DNA from: a virus
Virus record (IMG/VR): IMGVR_UViG_3300033151_000166
Coordinates: 1 to 64,000 of that record
Reading direction: 5' to 3' (one strand)
Length of the DNA stretch: 64,000 nucleotides
Part shown: piece by piece, positions 17,312 to 23,577 of the stretch
Numbering within the stretch: the stretch's first letter is position 1
Layout: each line of letters begins with the position of its first letter
The notes under the pieces: generated by a model
Told to the model about the DNA's origin: nothing
Database searches by the model: none
The model's input: only the letters and a program-made list of their open reading frames with translations
Position numbers and translations under genes: made by a program

Positions 17312-17662
17312 ATGACTTTCATAATCACCAAAGAACTATTAACCGCCGCTTCTGCTAACCACCTATCTAGCTTCAATAGAGCCATTGCAGACCACACTAC
17401 AGCTGATAACATGGGTTGTGACCTAGAACACGCGCCATATCAGGTATCTGATGTTATTCCTCTATTAGCAGTCCGTTTCGCTGATAATAGTATGTATGAG
17501 GATGCTTGTGCTGAATTACCAGCTGGATCTTACCTAATCAACGATATTGATGAGGATATGTTGATGACACCTGAGAGAATCAGCGATTTTGAGCAGACAT
17601 TGAGCAATTATGCTCACGATCTGTACCTTCCAGGCAGTGATCTACTAGTTAATGTAGTATAG
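17312..17662 (+). CDS. Early protein of 116 residues, unknown
   Basis: ATG 17312 follows AAAGGAGTC. Acidic protein with SANHLSSFNRAIADHTTADN, a conserved-looking YEDACAELPAGSYLINDI, and a C-terminal strand. It is the last gene before a clear terminator hairpin, so it ends the first early transcription unit. Not recognised. Confidence 0.65.
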   Translation: MTFIITKELLTAASANHLSSFNRAIADHTTADNMGCDLEHAPYQVSDVIPLLAVRFADNSMYEDACAELPAGSYLINDIDEDMLMTPERISDFEQTLSNYAHDLYLPGSDLLVNVV

Positions 17663-17670
17663 TGAGCAGT

Positions 17671-17706
17671 TATAGCACCTTCCGAGGTGCTATATAGTGC
17701 TTATTT
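17671..17706 (+). terminator. Intrinsic terminator of first early unit
   Basis: TATAGCACCT (17671-17680) pairs perfectly with AGGTGCTATA (17685-17694) around a TCCG tetraloop, followed a few bases later by TTATTTT. A 10-bp stem plus T-rich tail just after the 116-residue gene fits a rho-independent terminator, though the T-run is not immediately adjacent. Confidence 0.7.
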
Positions 17707-17925
17707 TGAGCCAATAGCGTACTATCAACGCAAAAACAAGGCAATTATACACAAAATACACTAAAATCGAGGCCCATATCATGGCTTATATAGCTAGTGA
17801 TATAACTTAGTAAGTAGAATACTCGTGCGATTATATTCTATAACTACACCTCACGTCCGGCACATAAGCGGGGGTCTAACATCATTTTAGCTATACCATC
17901 CGAATAGCAAGAAAGACCCATCCCG

Positions 17926-17938
17926 CTTGTGATATAAT
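17926..17938 (+). promoter_or_regulatory. Promoter, phage consensus (first of three)
   Basis: CTTGTGATATAAT with an extended -10 (TGA-TATAAT). No -35 hexamer is visible. It lies 189 bases before the start of the 133-residue protein and is the first of a tandem triple. Confidence 0.75.
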
Positions 17939-17996
17939 ATGTATCAAGAGCAAGGAAGCACTGAGACATATCGATTCTCAGAGTAACTTTAATCTC

Positions 17997-18010
17997 ACTT
18001 GTGATATAAT
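17997..18010 (+). promoter_or_regulatory. Promoter, phage consensus (second of three)
   Basis: ACTTGTGATATAAT, an exact match to the phage consensus, 72 bases after the first. No -35 element is visible. Confidence 0.78.
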
Positions 18011-18069
18011 ATATGTATGAGTGACTGAGAACCAGCGAGATTTGAAAGAGTCAAAGCAATCTTCAGTCC

Positions 18070-18083
18070 ACTTGCGATATAAT
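18070..18083 (+). promoter_or_regulatory. Promoter variant (third of three)
   Basis: ACTTGCGATATAAT, differing from the consensus at one base (T to C), which removes the extended -10 TG but keeps the ACTTG element. It is 44 bases before the start codon. That the ACTTG part is retained suggests it has its own role. Confidence 0.65.
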
Positions 18084-18126
18084 ATATATCAAGAGTGAGA
18101 GCTCAAATCAAATCAAGGAGTTCTAA

Positions 18127-18528
18127 ATGAACTTTTCAATCCCAACTGTCGAAGACATCGTAACCAAGTACCAAGCTGTAGAGCTGGACAACCCTGAGCA
18201 AGCAAAAGCTGAACTTATGAAGTTGAACAAAGACGAACTTGTCGAACGTTTAATCCAAGCAACAAGCCACCGTAGTGGAACTGTCCAAGAACTTGCTAAA
18301 GCAATCCTTCAAGATGAGGAGCTGATCGCTGCGAACTATGAGACCATTGCTGATGCCATTAAAGTAATGATGCCTACTGCCAAGACGAGCTCAAAGAGCA
18401 TTGCTTCATATGTAAGCAAGAAACGTGAAGAGTGGGAACTACCTCCAAGAATTCGTATCGCCACTCAACGTCCAAAGAAGGTACCTGAACCTGAAGCTGA
18501 AGCTGAAGCACCTGAAGCTGAAGCGTAA
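18127..18528 (+). CDS. Basic/acidic-tailed protein, strongly expressed candidate
   Basis: 133 residues, ATG preceded by AAGGAG. An N-terminal helical domain is followed by a motif with LQDEELIAANYETIADAIKV and TSSKSIASYVSKKREEW, which aligns with LQDETLAELSYAELANYLKE and TTANSIAWYANWLKTKG in the protein at 27728-28228. The shared core reads like a small winged-helix unit. The C-terminus is a Pro-Glu-Ala tail, also seen at 24207-24512. Three tandem promoters point to high expression. A DNA- or polymerase-binding role is possible but unproven. Confidence 0.7.
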   Translation: MNFSIPTVEDIVTKYQAVELDNPEQAKAELMKLNKDELVERLIQATSHRSGTVQELAKAILQDEELIAANYETIADAIKVMMPTAKTSSKSIASYVSKKREEWELPPRIRIATQRPKKVPEPEAEAEAPEAEA

Positions 18529-18641
18529 TGGCATTGGCATGGCTATTAGGCCTTGCCGTGTTCCTCTACTCTGTATACGTAGCTGTGAGGTACGTGATCC
18601 CAGCTATCATTCTTCTAACCTACGAATTGTTTAATTCATAG
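18528..18641 (+). CDS. 37-residue single-span membrane protein
   Basis: ATG 18528 overlaps the preceding stop (TAATG). The peptide (MALAWLLGLAVFLYSVYVAV then RYVIPAIILLTYELFNS) is almost wholly hydrophobic, so one or two membrane spans are expected. It is coupled to the 133-residue gene. Small phage membrane proteins can modify the host envelope or act in lysis; here the early setting argues against lysis. Function unknown. Confidence 0.6.
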   Translation: MALAWLLGLAVFLYSVYVAVRYVIPAIILLTYELFNS

Positions 18642-18793
18642 GTTCACCCTCCCCACCATTTCATATATCATATTTATTCCGCGAGCCACAACATTTGGGA
18701 ACTATTTTTGTAAAATAATGCAACCCATTTGACTCAATCATTTATCGTATTTCATCCAATCGTGACCGATTTTTGATGCCTGTAACAGCGAGT

Positions 18794-18850
18794 CGTGAAA
18801 AACGTCAAGGGGTAAGGGACATTTGCAAAATTTTAATTTGGTTTTTCACG
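18794..18850. repeat. 10-base inverted repeat with 37-base loop
   Basis: CGTGAAAAAC at 18794-18803 and its exact reverse complement GTTTTTCACG at 18841-18850. The loop includes CAAAATTTTAATTTG, itself partly palindromic. It could be a cruciform, a protein-binding site or an origin hairpin. Confidence 0.75.
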
Positions 18851-19193
18851 TCTAAATATTATGTAAAAGGTACAAATAGACTCTATTTTCATAGACGTCC
18901 AACAGCTGTGATTACCATTGCCATTACAGTGCGATCACTCACAGCGCTTAACAGTGGACTTTTTTTACACATATATATATATATAATAAAGTTATTAAAA
19001 ATAAATATAATATATAATCTTCATGCATATTGACACCGGCTGCATGTTTTGCTCTTTGTTATTTTTATGCGCTGCGTTTTTTTTACAGTCGTACGCTACA
19101 AGGCGTGTTAACATACAATTCGATACTATATTACAAAAATATATTATGAGTCACAGTTCAGCTAATTCCACTGCGTGCGAGCTCAATGGCAAT

Positions 19194-19284
19194 GGCATTT
19201 AACCTTTAACATCTAGGCATTTAACATTTAACATTTAGGCATCAGGCATTTAACATTAGGCAATGGCATTTAACATTAGGCAAT
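19194..19284. repeat. Iteron-like GGCATTTAAC repeat array
   Basis: GGCATTTAAC occurs at 19194, 19216, 19245 and 19265. The last two lie in an exact 20-base tandem duplication (GGCATTTAACATTAGGCAAT, 19245-19264 and 19265-19284), and degenerate GGCAATGGCATCAGGCAAAT continues to about 19309. Such an array next to an AT-rich tract suggests iterons, with regulation of the promoter 60 bases downstream as an alternative. Confidence 0.8.
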
Positions 19285-19344
19285 GGCAATGGCATCAGGC
19301 AAATCAGCATAAAGGTAAATGATCTATAAGGTATAATTGTTCTA

Positions 19345-19358
19345 ACTTGTGATATAAT
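19345..19358 (+). promoter_or_regulatory. Promoter, phage consensus
   Basis: ACTTGTGATATAAT, exact consensus, followed by ATATATAAATAAAG and 34 bases later the ATG at 19392. It lies directly after the iteron-like array. A second TATAAT-like GTATAATTG (19331-19339) lies just upstream. Confidence 0.78.
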
Positions 19359-19391
19359 ATATATAAATAAAGATATATAAATGGAGAAAGA

Positions 19392-19796
19392 ATGCAGTTA
19401 AAGCAGATACCAGAGGGATATAACACTTCCGTGCCTATGTGGCACATGGAGGAACCATCTACAGATGACATCACATACCCTGAAGCTGAATTGGCACAAA
19501 GGATTAGACGTCTTAAAGCAGTGGACCGACCGAAGCATATGACCATACCTGAACATAAGGGACATATGGCAGATCTACTAGGCTTCAGCTTTGTACCTCA
19601 AGACGCAAACCTAATGGCATGGGAGAAGTATGAGAACCCTTACTATATATACTATATGGGCTGGAACAGTACGTTAGCCGGTGGTGCTCATGTCGCGCCT
19701 CAGTTCTTAGGTTACGACACTGCGTACTGGAATGTAGGTGTCAAGGCCATTATCCGAGACATGATGAAGGGAGAACTACTCGCGTCAGGATGCTAG
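19392..19796 (+). CDS. Unknown protein of 134 residues
   Basis: ATG 19392 with GGAGAAAG upstream. Contains EAELAQRIRRLKAVDRPKHM and an aromatic stretch YENPYYIYYMGWNSTLAGGA. Not recognised. The next gene's frame is already open 30 bases before this stop and has no well-placed start, so the two may be one gene joined by recoding; see the next entry. Confidence 0.6.
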   Translation: MQLKQIPEGYNTSVPMWHMEEPSTDDITYPEAELAQRIRRLKAVDRPKHMTIPEHKGHMADLLGFSFVPQDANLMAWEKYENPYYIYYMGWNSTLAGGAHVAPQFLGYDTAYWNVGVKAIIRDMMKGELLASGC

Positions 19797-19803
19797 TGAT
19801 GTT

Positions 19804-20541
19804 GTGCTGTCTGCGACTGCTCTTGACAGTCGATCGCGTCAAGCTCGCCGCGATCAGAGACTTGACGAACTACTCGAGGTTGACGAAGCCGTTAGAAAAC
19901 AGGTTGGCAAGTACTACTGGCAATGGCCCGGTCAAGAGCAAGGACTATACCTAAAGACCTTTGGACCTAACAAGACAGCTGTACATACGAGTCCTGTGAC
20001 TACTCTAATCAACTTCATCTCTGGTAAGCCCGGTGTGAATGGCCGTGCTCACTTCTATGAGCTGGCTGGTAAACGCATCTATCGCTTTGTTCCTTGGGAT
20101 GCTCGGCTAAATGTGCCTGACCATGAGATACTAATAGACGTGGCTACAGACCTCTCGCCCTTGTTTAATGGAGAGCCTGTGTATGACCGATCTACTCATA
20201 GATGGTGTGACTGGCCACAGTGGCTGACGAAGATTCTAGTGCCTAAGTATCTGGTGCGTGGTGCCAATGGCCTTCGTGATGGCAACAGACTCGCTAACTA
20301 CATTAACCGTGTTAAGCAAGGTAAGATGACGGGTACAGGTGGTTACTTTGCCATCACGAGAGAAGATTACATGAGTTTTATAGGTCTCGATCGCTTCGAT
20401 GACCGTATGCACGCCACCAGATCTGAGGTAACACATACATATGTGCAGACGCATTTCGATGGCAAAGGTCAACTGACATTTCCTGACTGGCAGCAAGATA
20501 ACTTTGTACCAGTAGTAGAGGAGTATAGCACCGGACCCTGA
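19804..20541 (+). CDS. Unknown protein of 245 residues, odd start and end
   Basis: The only usable start is GTG 19804, 13 bases after the nearest AGGA, while the better-spaced ATG 19799 opens a 51-codon frame in another register. The protein is basic and Trp-rich (KYYWQWPGQEQGLYLKTFG, HRWCDWPQWLTKILVPKYLV), with KQGKMTGTGGYFAITREDYM near the end. The stop is CCC-TGA; a +1 slip there extends it by 24 residues (see next entry). No family recognised. Confidence 0.6.
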   Translation: MLSATALDSRSRQARRDQRLDELLEVDEAVRKQVGKYYWQWPGQEQGLYLKTFGPNKTAVHTSPVTTLINFISGKPGVNGRAHFYELAGKRIYRFVPWDARLNVPDHEILIDVATDLSPLFNGEPVYDRSTHRWCDWPQWLTKILVPKYLVRGANGLRDGNRLANYINRVKQGKMTGTGGYFAITREDYMSFIGLDRFDDRMHATRSEVTHTYVQTHFDGKGQLTFPDWQQDNFVPVVEEYSTGP

Positions 20542-20614
20542 AGAGACTATTAACATGGATGGTGTGTCATTGGCTGAGCTTGAAGCTATGTTCGATGAGC
20601 AAGGAGAGATATAA
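20537..20614 (+). CDS. +1 frameshift extension (or 19-residue micro-gene)
   Basis: If the ribosome slips from CCC to CCT at 20536-20539, reading continues as EETINMDGVSLAELEAMFDE and ends at TAA 20612-20614, adding 24 residues. Without slipping, the only product is a 19-residue peptide from ATG 20555, which has no ribosome site. CCC-UGA is a known +1 frameshift signal (described in Listeria phage PSA structural genes). The stop again overlaps the next start. Use of this site is inference. Confidence 0.45.
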   Translation, partial: PEETINMDGVSLAELEAMFDEQGEI

Positions 20615-20769
20615 TGTTAGGCTTATTTGATTGGATGCTGCTAGATTGCATTACCTCTGAGGTAGAGCTAATAGACGTCCCAGACATTACCGTAGACGTA
20701 GATACTAGCATCGATGTTCCTGATATTGATCTTGACTTAGATATACCCGACTGTGATGATATATTTTAA
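20614..20769 (+). CDS. Asp-rich acidic 51-residue protein
   Basis: ATG 20614 overlaps the preceding stop and has AAGGAG upstream. After MLGLFDWMLLDC the protein is a repetitive acidic string (DVPDITVDVDTSIDVPDIDL onward) with Asp at every second or third position alternating with Ile/Val. A strand-forming acidic protein of this kind could mimic DNA, as several phage anti-restriction proteins do; that is speculation from composition. Overlaps the next gene by 14 bases. Confidence 0.55.
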   Translation: MLGLFDWMLLDCITSEVELIDVPDITVDVDTSIDVPDIDLDLDIPDCDDIF

Positions 20770-20866
20770 TCCTGACTGGGTATTCACAGTGTATGTGCTA
20801 GTACAGACTGTACTTGCCATTGCTCTAGGTCACTCTGTCTATAACATACTAAAGGAGTGGTTATGA
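20756..20866 (+). CDS. 36-residue membrane micro-protein
   Basis: ATG 20756 overlaps the acidic gene; the peptide MIYFNPDWVFTVYVLVQTVL followed by AIALGHSVYNILKEWL has one membrane span with a short charged C-terminus. Stop overlaps the next start (ATGA). No good ribosome site, so translation would be by coupling. Function unknown. Confidence 0.5.
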   Translation: MIYFNPDWVFTVYVLVQTVLAIALGHSVYNILKEWL

Positions 20867-20943
20867 CATATACAGGCGCAGTGGTTTTATTGCTGCTAAT
20901 AGTTGTGGGGCTGGCATCAGTTCTAGTCCCAGGGTATAAATAA
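20863..20943 (+). CDS. 26-residue membrane micro-protein
   Basis: ATG 20863, with AAAGGAG ten bases upstream. The peptide is one hydrophobic span (YTGAVVLLLLIVVGLASVLV) with a short PGYK tail. It ends four bases before the next promoter. Function unknown. Confidence 0.5.
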   Translation: MTYTGAVVLLLLIVVGLASVLVPGYK

Positions 20944-20947
20944 TGAT

Positions 20948-20961
20948 ACTTGTGATATAAT
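20948..20961 (+). promoter_or_regulatory. Promoter, phage consensus
   Basis: ACTTGTGATATAAT, exact consensus, 28 bases before the ATG at 20989. No -35 element is visible; the preceding gene ends four bases upstream. Confidence 0.78.
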
Positions 20962-20988
20962 TATATATATCATAAGAAAGGATGATTG

Positions 20989-21249
20989 ATGTTAGACCTA
21001 CTAATGTGTGACGGGGAACAAGCACTGTATGTGTTCCCAGAAGAACGTAAAGTAATATGGAATGAGCGTACCTACAATAGCATGGGCAATGGCGTGTTCT
21101 TTGGCCCTGGTGGACCGATTAGCGTTGACCTAGATAAGGGTACAGTAAGCGTTGGCAAGCACGTATTCTTGTGTACGGACCAACCGAAGCCAGATACTAC
21201 TATCATGGTTGATGAGACTCAGTACCTATGTAAAGAGATACAGTGGTAG
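20989..21249 (+). CDS. Small protein, first of a tandem paralogue pair
   Basis: 86 residues from ATG 20989, seven bases after AAGGA (a TTG one codon earlier is unlikely). It aligns with the next gene: LLMCDGEQALYVFPEERKVIW, GGPISVDLDKGTVSVGKHVF match LMLVCDYHQLVVIP, GYINIDLDSMTIFVNDDLY. Both look like small all-beta domains ending in a C-rich strand. Function unknown. Confidence 0.65.
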   Translation: MLDLLMCDGEQALYVFPEERKVIWNERTYNSMGNGVFFGPGGPISVDLDKGTVSVGKHVFLCTDQPKPDTTIMVDETQYLCKEIQW

Positions 21250-21443
21250 AGCTCATGCTAGTATGTGACTACCATCAGTTAGTTGTTATCCCTAAGAATG
21301 TTATCTGGGATAATGAGATCTTTTGGCAGATCAGTAGTACCATATACCGAGGCGAGTCTGGCTATATTAATATAGACCTAGACTCAATGACTATATTCGT
21401 CAATGACGATTTATACAAATGTAAGGAGGCACCAGATGCCTAA
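21243..21443 (+). CDS. Small protein, second of a tandem paralogue pair
   Basis: 66 residues, probably from GTG 21243 since this aligns its N-terminus (MVELMLVCD) with the preceding paralogue; ATG 21255 is the alternative. Overlaps the gene before by seven bases and the Lar-like gene after by eight. Diverged copy, so the duplication is old. Confidence 0.6.
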   Translation: MVELMLVCDYHQLVVIPKNVIWDNEIFWQISSTIYRGESGYINIDLDSMTIFVNDDLYKCKEAPDA

Positions 21444-21837
21444 GAGAAGTAGAGAACCAATATTTGAAAGTGAGCTTGGTTACATTATAACTCACGATGA
21501 CTTAGGTCATAGACCCAATTTACCTGAGTTACTAACTGAACTAACAGAGATGTGTAGTGCAATGAGTGATGGCATCGTACAAGCAGATGAGCGTCAAGAG
21601 TTGATTGCTGAACTGTTCTACTTTAGTGTTCGTGATGGTCGCCGTGTACTCAGTGTTATGGCCCCTCTAAAGCCTTGCCCATTCTGTGGTAACGATGATA
21701 TTGATGGTAAACGTGGTAGTGGCGATGATCGAGACTACTGGTACTATGAGTGTAGTCAATGTAATGTACGTCTACCACTATGCCGTACCAATAGTGATGC
21801 AATCAATGCCTGGAACACTCGTGTCGACTGCAATTGA
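21436..21837 (+). CDS. Lar-like restriction alleviation protein
   Basis: 133 residues from ATG 21436, which follows AAGGAGG; the open frame upstream is ignored. The C-terminal ~60 residues carry the Lar-type zinc ribbon: LKPCPFCGNDD, then YYECSQCNVRL, then DAINAWNTR. Lar proteins of Rac prophage reduce type I restriction of incoming DNA by modulating methylation. The N-terminal ~70 residues are an extra helical domain not typical of short Lar proteins. Zinc-ribbon identity is firm; anti-restriction activity is inferred. Confidence 0.7.
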   Translation: MPKRSREPIFESELGYIITHDDLGHRPNLPELLTELTEMCSAMSDGIVQADERQELIAELFYFSVRDGRRVLSVMAPLKPCPFCGNDDIDGKRGSGDDRDYWYYECSQCNVRLPLCRTNSDAINAWNTRVDCN

Positions 21838-22051
21838 TCTACTAGTCTACGACGTCATAGACGTACATGACTTCAAAGAGTTAGAGATGATACTTGATGA
21901 ACTCGAGGTCACTCTAACCGACTGTTGGGTTATCAAGAATAGACTCGAAGCTTTCGAGCTTGATGCTCTATCTAAGACAGACCCTAACAATATGGCTGCA
22001 AGCTTTGCTAAGACGTGTGAGCTTGTAGTACAATACTATCAACGATTCTAA
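21806..22051 (+). CDS. Small helical protein, unknown
   Basis: 81 residues if it starts at ATG 21806, overlapping the Lar-like gene by 32 bases; GTG 21821 is another candidate and neither has a strong ribosome site. Acidic and helical (DFKELEMILDELEVTLTDCW, MAASFAKTCELVVQYYQRF). Not recognised. Confidence 0.5.
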   Translation: MPGTLVSTAIDLLVYDVIDVHDFKELEMILDELEVTLTDCWVIKNRLEAFELDALSKTDPNNMAASFAKTCELVVQYYQRF

Positions 22052-22061
22052 AGGACGGACT

Positions 22062-22460
22062 ATGATGAACCAAAAACAAATGAGAGACCTAGACTACTTC
22101 CTATCACGTGGTGTGCTTGCAGGCAGTAGAGCCTGGTCAACTAACTTCAAGGCTGATGCTGACTATGATATCTTTATGTACTGGGCAGATGTACCAGATG
22201 ATATTAAACGTAGTGACAGCATCGTTAACTATGGTCAAGCAGCTGGAGTGATCTCAGTATTCTATGTCATCACTGCTGAAGGTGAGACTATCAACGTACA
22301 AACAGTGAAAGACCCTCAAACTTTATACAAGTTTAGACTGGCGTCACTAATCATGAAGCAGCTGTTCCCTATCAATGACAAGGTCAAACGTATCAAGCAC
22401 TGGCGTCATGCACTGACCATGGCAAATGTTCAACCCTACAGAGAATACACGACTGACTAG
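22062..22460 (+). CDS. Nucleotidyltransferase-like protein
   Basis: 132 residues; ATG 22062 or the adjacent ATG 22065 follows AAAGGAC. The N-terminus has the polymerase-beta-type nucleotidyltransferase signature: Gly21-Ser22 (AGSRAWSTN) and Asp34-Tyr-Asp36 (DADYDIF), the metal-binding acids. A later INVQTVKDP may supply the third strand. Small NTases of this type occur as MNT-like antitoxins and phage-encoded predicted nucleotidyltransferases. Substrate and role are unknown. Confidence 0.65.
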   Translation: MMNQKQMRDLDYFLSRGVLAGSRAWSTNFKADADYDIFMYWADVPDDIKRSDSIVNYGQAAGVISVFYVITAEGETINVQTVKDPQTLYKFRLASLIMKQLFPINDKVKRIKHWRHALTMANVQPYREYTTD

Positions 22461-22484
22461 ACTACCCTCTTCACAATTACCCTA

Positions 22485-22508
22485 TAGTAAAGTGTATACA
22501 CTTTACTA
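22485..22508. promoter_or_regulatory. Perfect 24-base palindrome before a start codon
   Basis: Half-site TAGTAAAGTGTA is followed immediately by its exact reverse complement. The centre is GTATAC. It ends 10 bases before the ATG at 22519 and overlaps that gene's AAGGA site. A perfect palindrome without a loop suggests a dimeric repressor operator; as RNA it could also hide the ribosome site. No consensus promoter lies nearby. Confidence 0.8.
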
Positions 22509-22518
22509 AGGACTCACA

Positions 22519-23535
22519 ATGGCATTGGCAATCATAGATGGCAATAACGGCTTATACGATGGCAACTCATACCTCTATGATGCCCACTACTACTATGACA
22601 TAGGTCATATGACACAGTACTCAAAGATACCTTCATCTGAATACCTACAGTACAACACTGGTGGCACGCACGAAGGTATACCTAGATACTTTGACGGTAA
22701 CGTAGAGCTTATAACCAATGCTGATGGCAGACAACCTCAGCGACCATTCAAGGGTCTAACACAAGACGGTATACTATTCCAGATACTAGAGACACTTAAG
22801 GGTTGGCCTAAGGATAACTCTAACATCTTTGTGTACAAGAACAAATATGGTGAGGTAGAGCTGGTACAAGCGTATGCAGTTGGTGGTACACAAACAGTCG
22901 TGTCTCATATGCTATGTTTTAATGATAACAAATATAGAAACCATGATACTTATAACCTTCGCTACGCAACTAAGTTCTTGAATGCTAATATTCCTAATCG
23001 CAATGCAGTTCCACTCACTACAACAACCAAGACACCTTGGGACTCGACACTGCAAACACCTGATCGTACTGAGTGTTATATGCTACGTGGCAGCCATAAG
23101 CTATGGAAGATCAACAACAAGTACTATGATGCCGTGGGAAATCAATTAGCTGCAATGGCCCTGGCATCACCAAGAGTCAATGAACTTATATATGCTACCG
23201 ATACAGGTAAACCATTTGAAGGCGTAGTACCTCAACACCTAATATACGAAGCGGGTGCCGCCTATGATAGTTATGGCACTAACTTAGACATACCATTCAC
23301 ATACTCATTCGATGAGATAGTACTATCTAGACAAGAGAAATCACTCAAGGGACCACTCAATATACGTGGCTTATACTACTGGTGTACACTTGAGTTTGCT
23401 ACTAATCCTACTGGTGTTACTGGTCTTTATAAGATCAATAGCTATTTAGAGACTGACATAAGTCGTCTACCATCACGTGATATGATGGTTGGGATTGAGC
23501 ATAATAAAGATGTAGTGATTACCTCAACAAGTTAA
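22519..23535 (+). CDS. Unknown, possible virion protein with DGN motifs
   Basis: 338 residues, ATG preceded by AAGGA. The N-terminus reads AIIDGNNGLYDGNSYLYD and residue ~65 carries FDGNVELITNADG; the same DGNxxL motif occurs in a connector and the DUF2163-like tail protein on the minus strand. The rest is aromatic, strand-rich sequence with no enzyme motif. The shared motif hints at a virion component, even though it lies on the early strand under a separate operator. Function unproven. Confidence 0.6.
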   Translation: MALAIIDGNNGLYDGNSYLYDAHYYYDIGHMTQYSKIPSSEYLQYNTGGTHEGIPRYFDGNVELITNADGRQPQRPFKGLTQDGILFQILETLKGWPKDNSNIFVYKNKYGEVELVQAYAVGGTQTVVSHMLCFNDNKYRNHDTYNLRYATKFLNANIPNRNAVPLTTTTKTPWDSTLQTPDRTECYMLRGSHKLWKINNKYYDAVGNQLAAMALASPRVNELIYATDTGKPFEGVVPQHLIYEAGAAYDSYGTNLDIPFTYSFDEIVLSRQEKSLKGPLNIRGLYYWCTLEFATNPTGVTGLYKINSYLETDISRLPSRDMMVGIEHNKDVVITSTS

Positions 23536-23558
23536 TTACTTACAACTTGTGATATAAT
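23527..23558 (+). promoter_or_regulatory. Promoter with overlapping inverted repeat
   Basis: AACTTGTGATATAAT (23544-23558) is the consensus promoter. Its AACTTGT (23544-23550) is the exact reverse complement of ACAAGTT at 23527-23533. The pair could fold as RNA at the end of the upstream transcript or bind a protein next to the -10. The ATG at 23578 lies 19 bases downstream. Confidence 0.75.
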
Positions 23559-23577
23559 ATAATTTAAGGAGTTACAA

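Larger units (their letters stand above)
17707..18126 (+). promoter_or_regulatory. Gene-free region with three promoters
   Basis: This 420-base stretch has no convincing gene. The first ~215 bases are featureless apart from an AT-rich TTATATTCTATAAC at about 17831-17844. The remainder holds three near-identical promoters 72 and 73 bases apart, each followed by related A/G-rich leader sequence, looking like a decayed tandem duplication. They all point at the gene beginning at 18127. Confidence 0.75.
18642..19391. other. Gene-free AT-rich region, candidate replication origin
   Basis: This 750-base stretch is the longest gene gap in the window. It contains an inverted repeat CGTGAAAAAC / GTTTTTCACG (18794-18803 and 18841-18850), a CTGTGA/TCACAG pair (about 18907-18942), a 60-base almost pure A+T tract (about 18968-19020) with an (AT)n run, T-runs, and an array of GGCATTTAAC repeats (19194-19284). 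AT-rich melting DNA beside iteron-like repeats is the classic shape of a replication origin, but no test was possible. An 86-codon frame within it has no ribosome site and atypical composition and was rejected. Confidence 0.5.

Noticed and set aside
18773-19033. 86-codon plus-strand frame in the gene-free region
   Set aside because: No ribosome site, runs through A+T-rich repeats, and its hydrophobic Ile/Tyr C-terminus is just translated (AT)n sequence.
19194-19309. CRISPR-like array
   Set aside because: Units are only 10-20 bases, with uneven short gaps and no unique spacers; no cas genes are present.
19799-19954. 51-codon plus-strand frame with a well-spaced ribosome site
   Set aside because: It overlaps the 245-residue frame almost entirely, and its sequence has no protein-like texture compared with that frame. 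Kept only as a reason for doubting the start of the longer gene.
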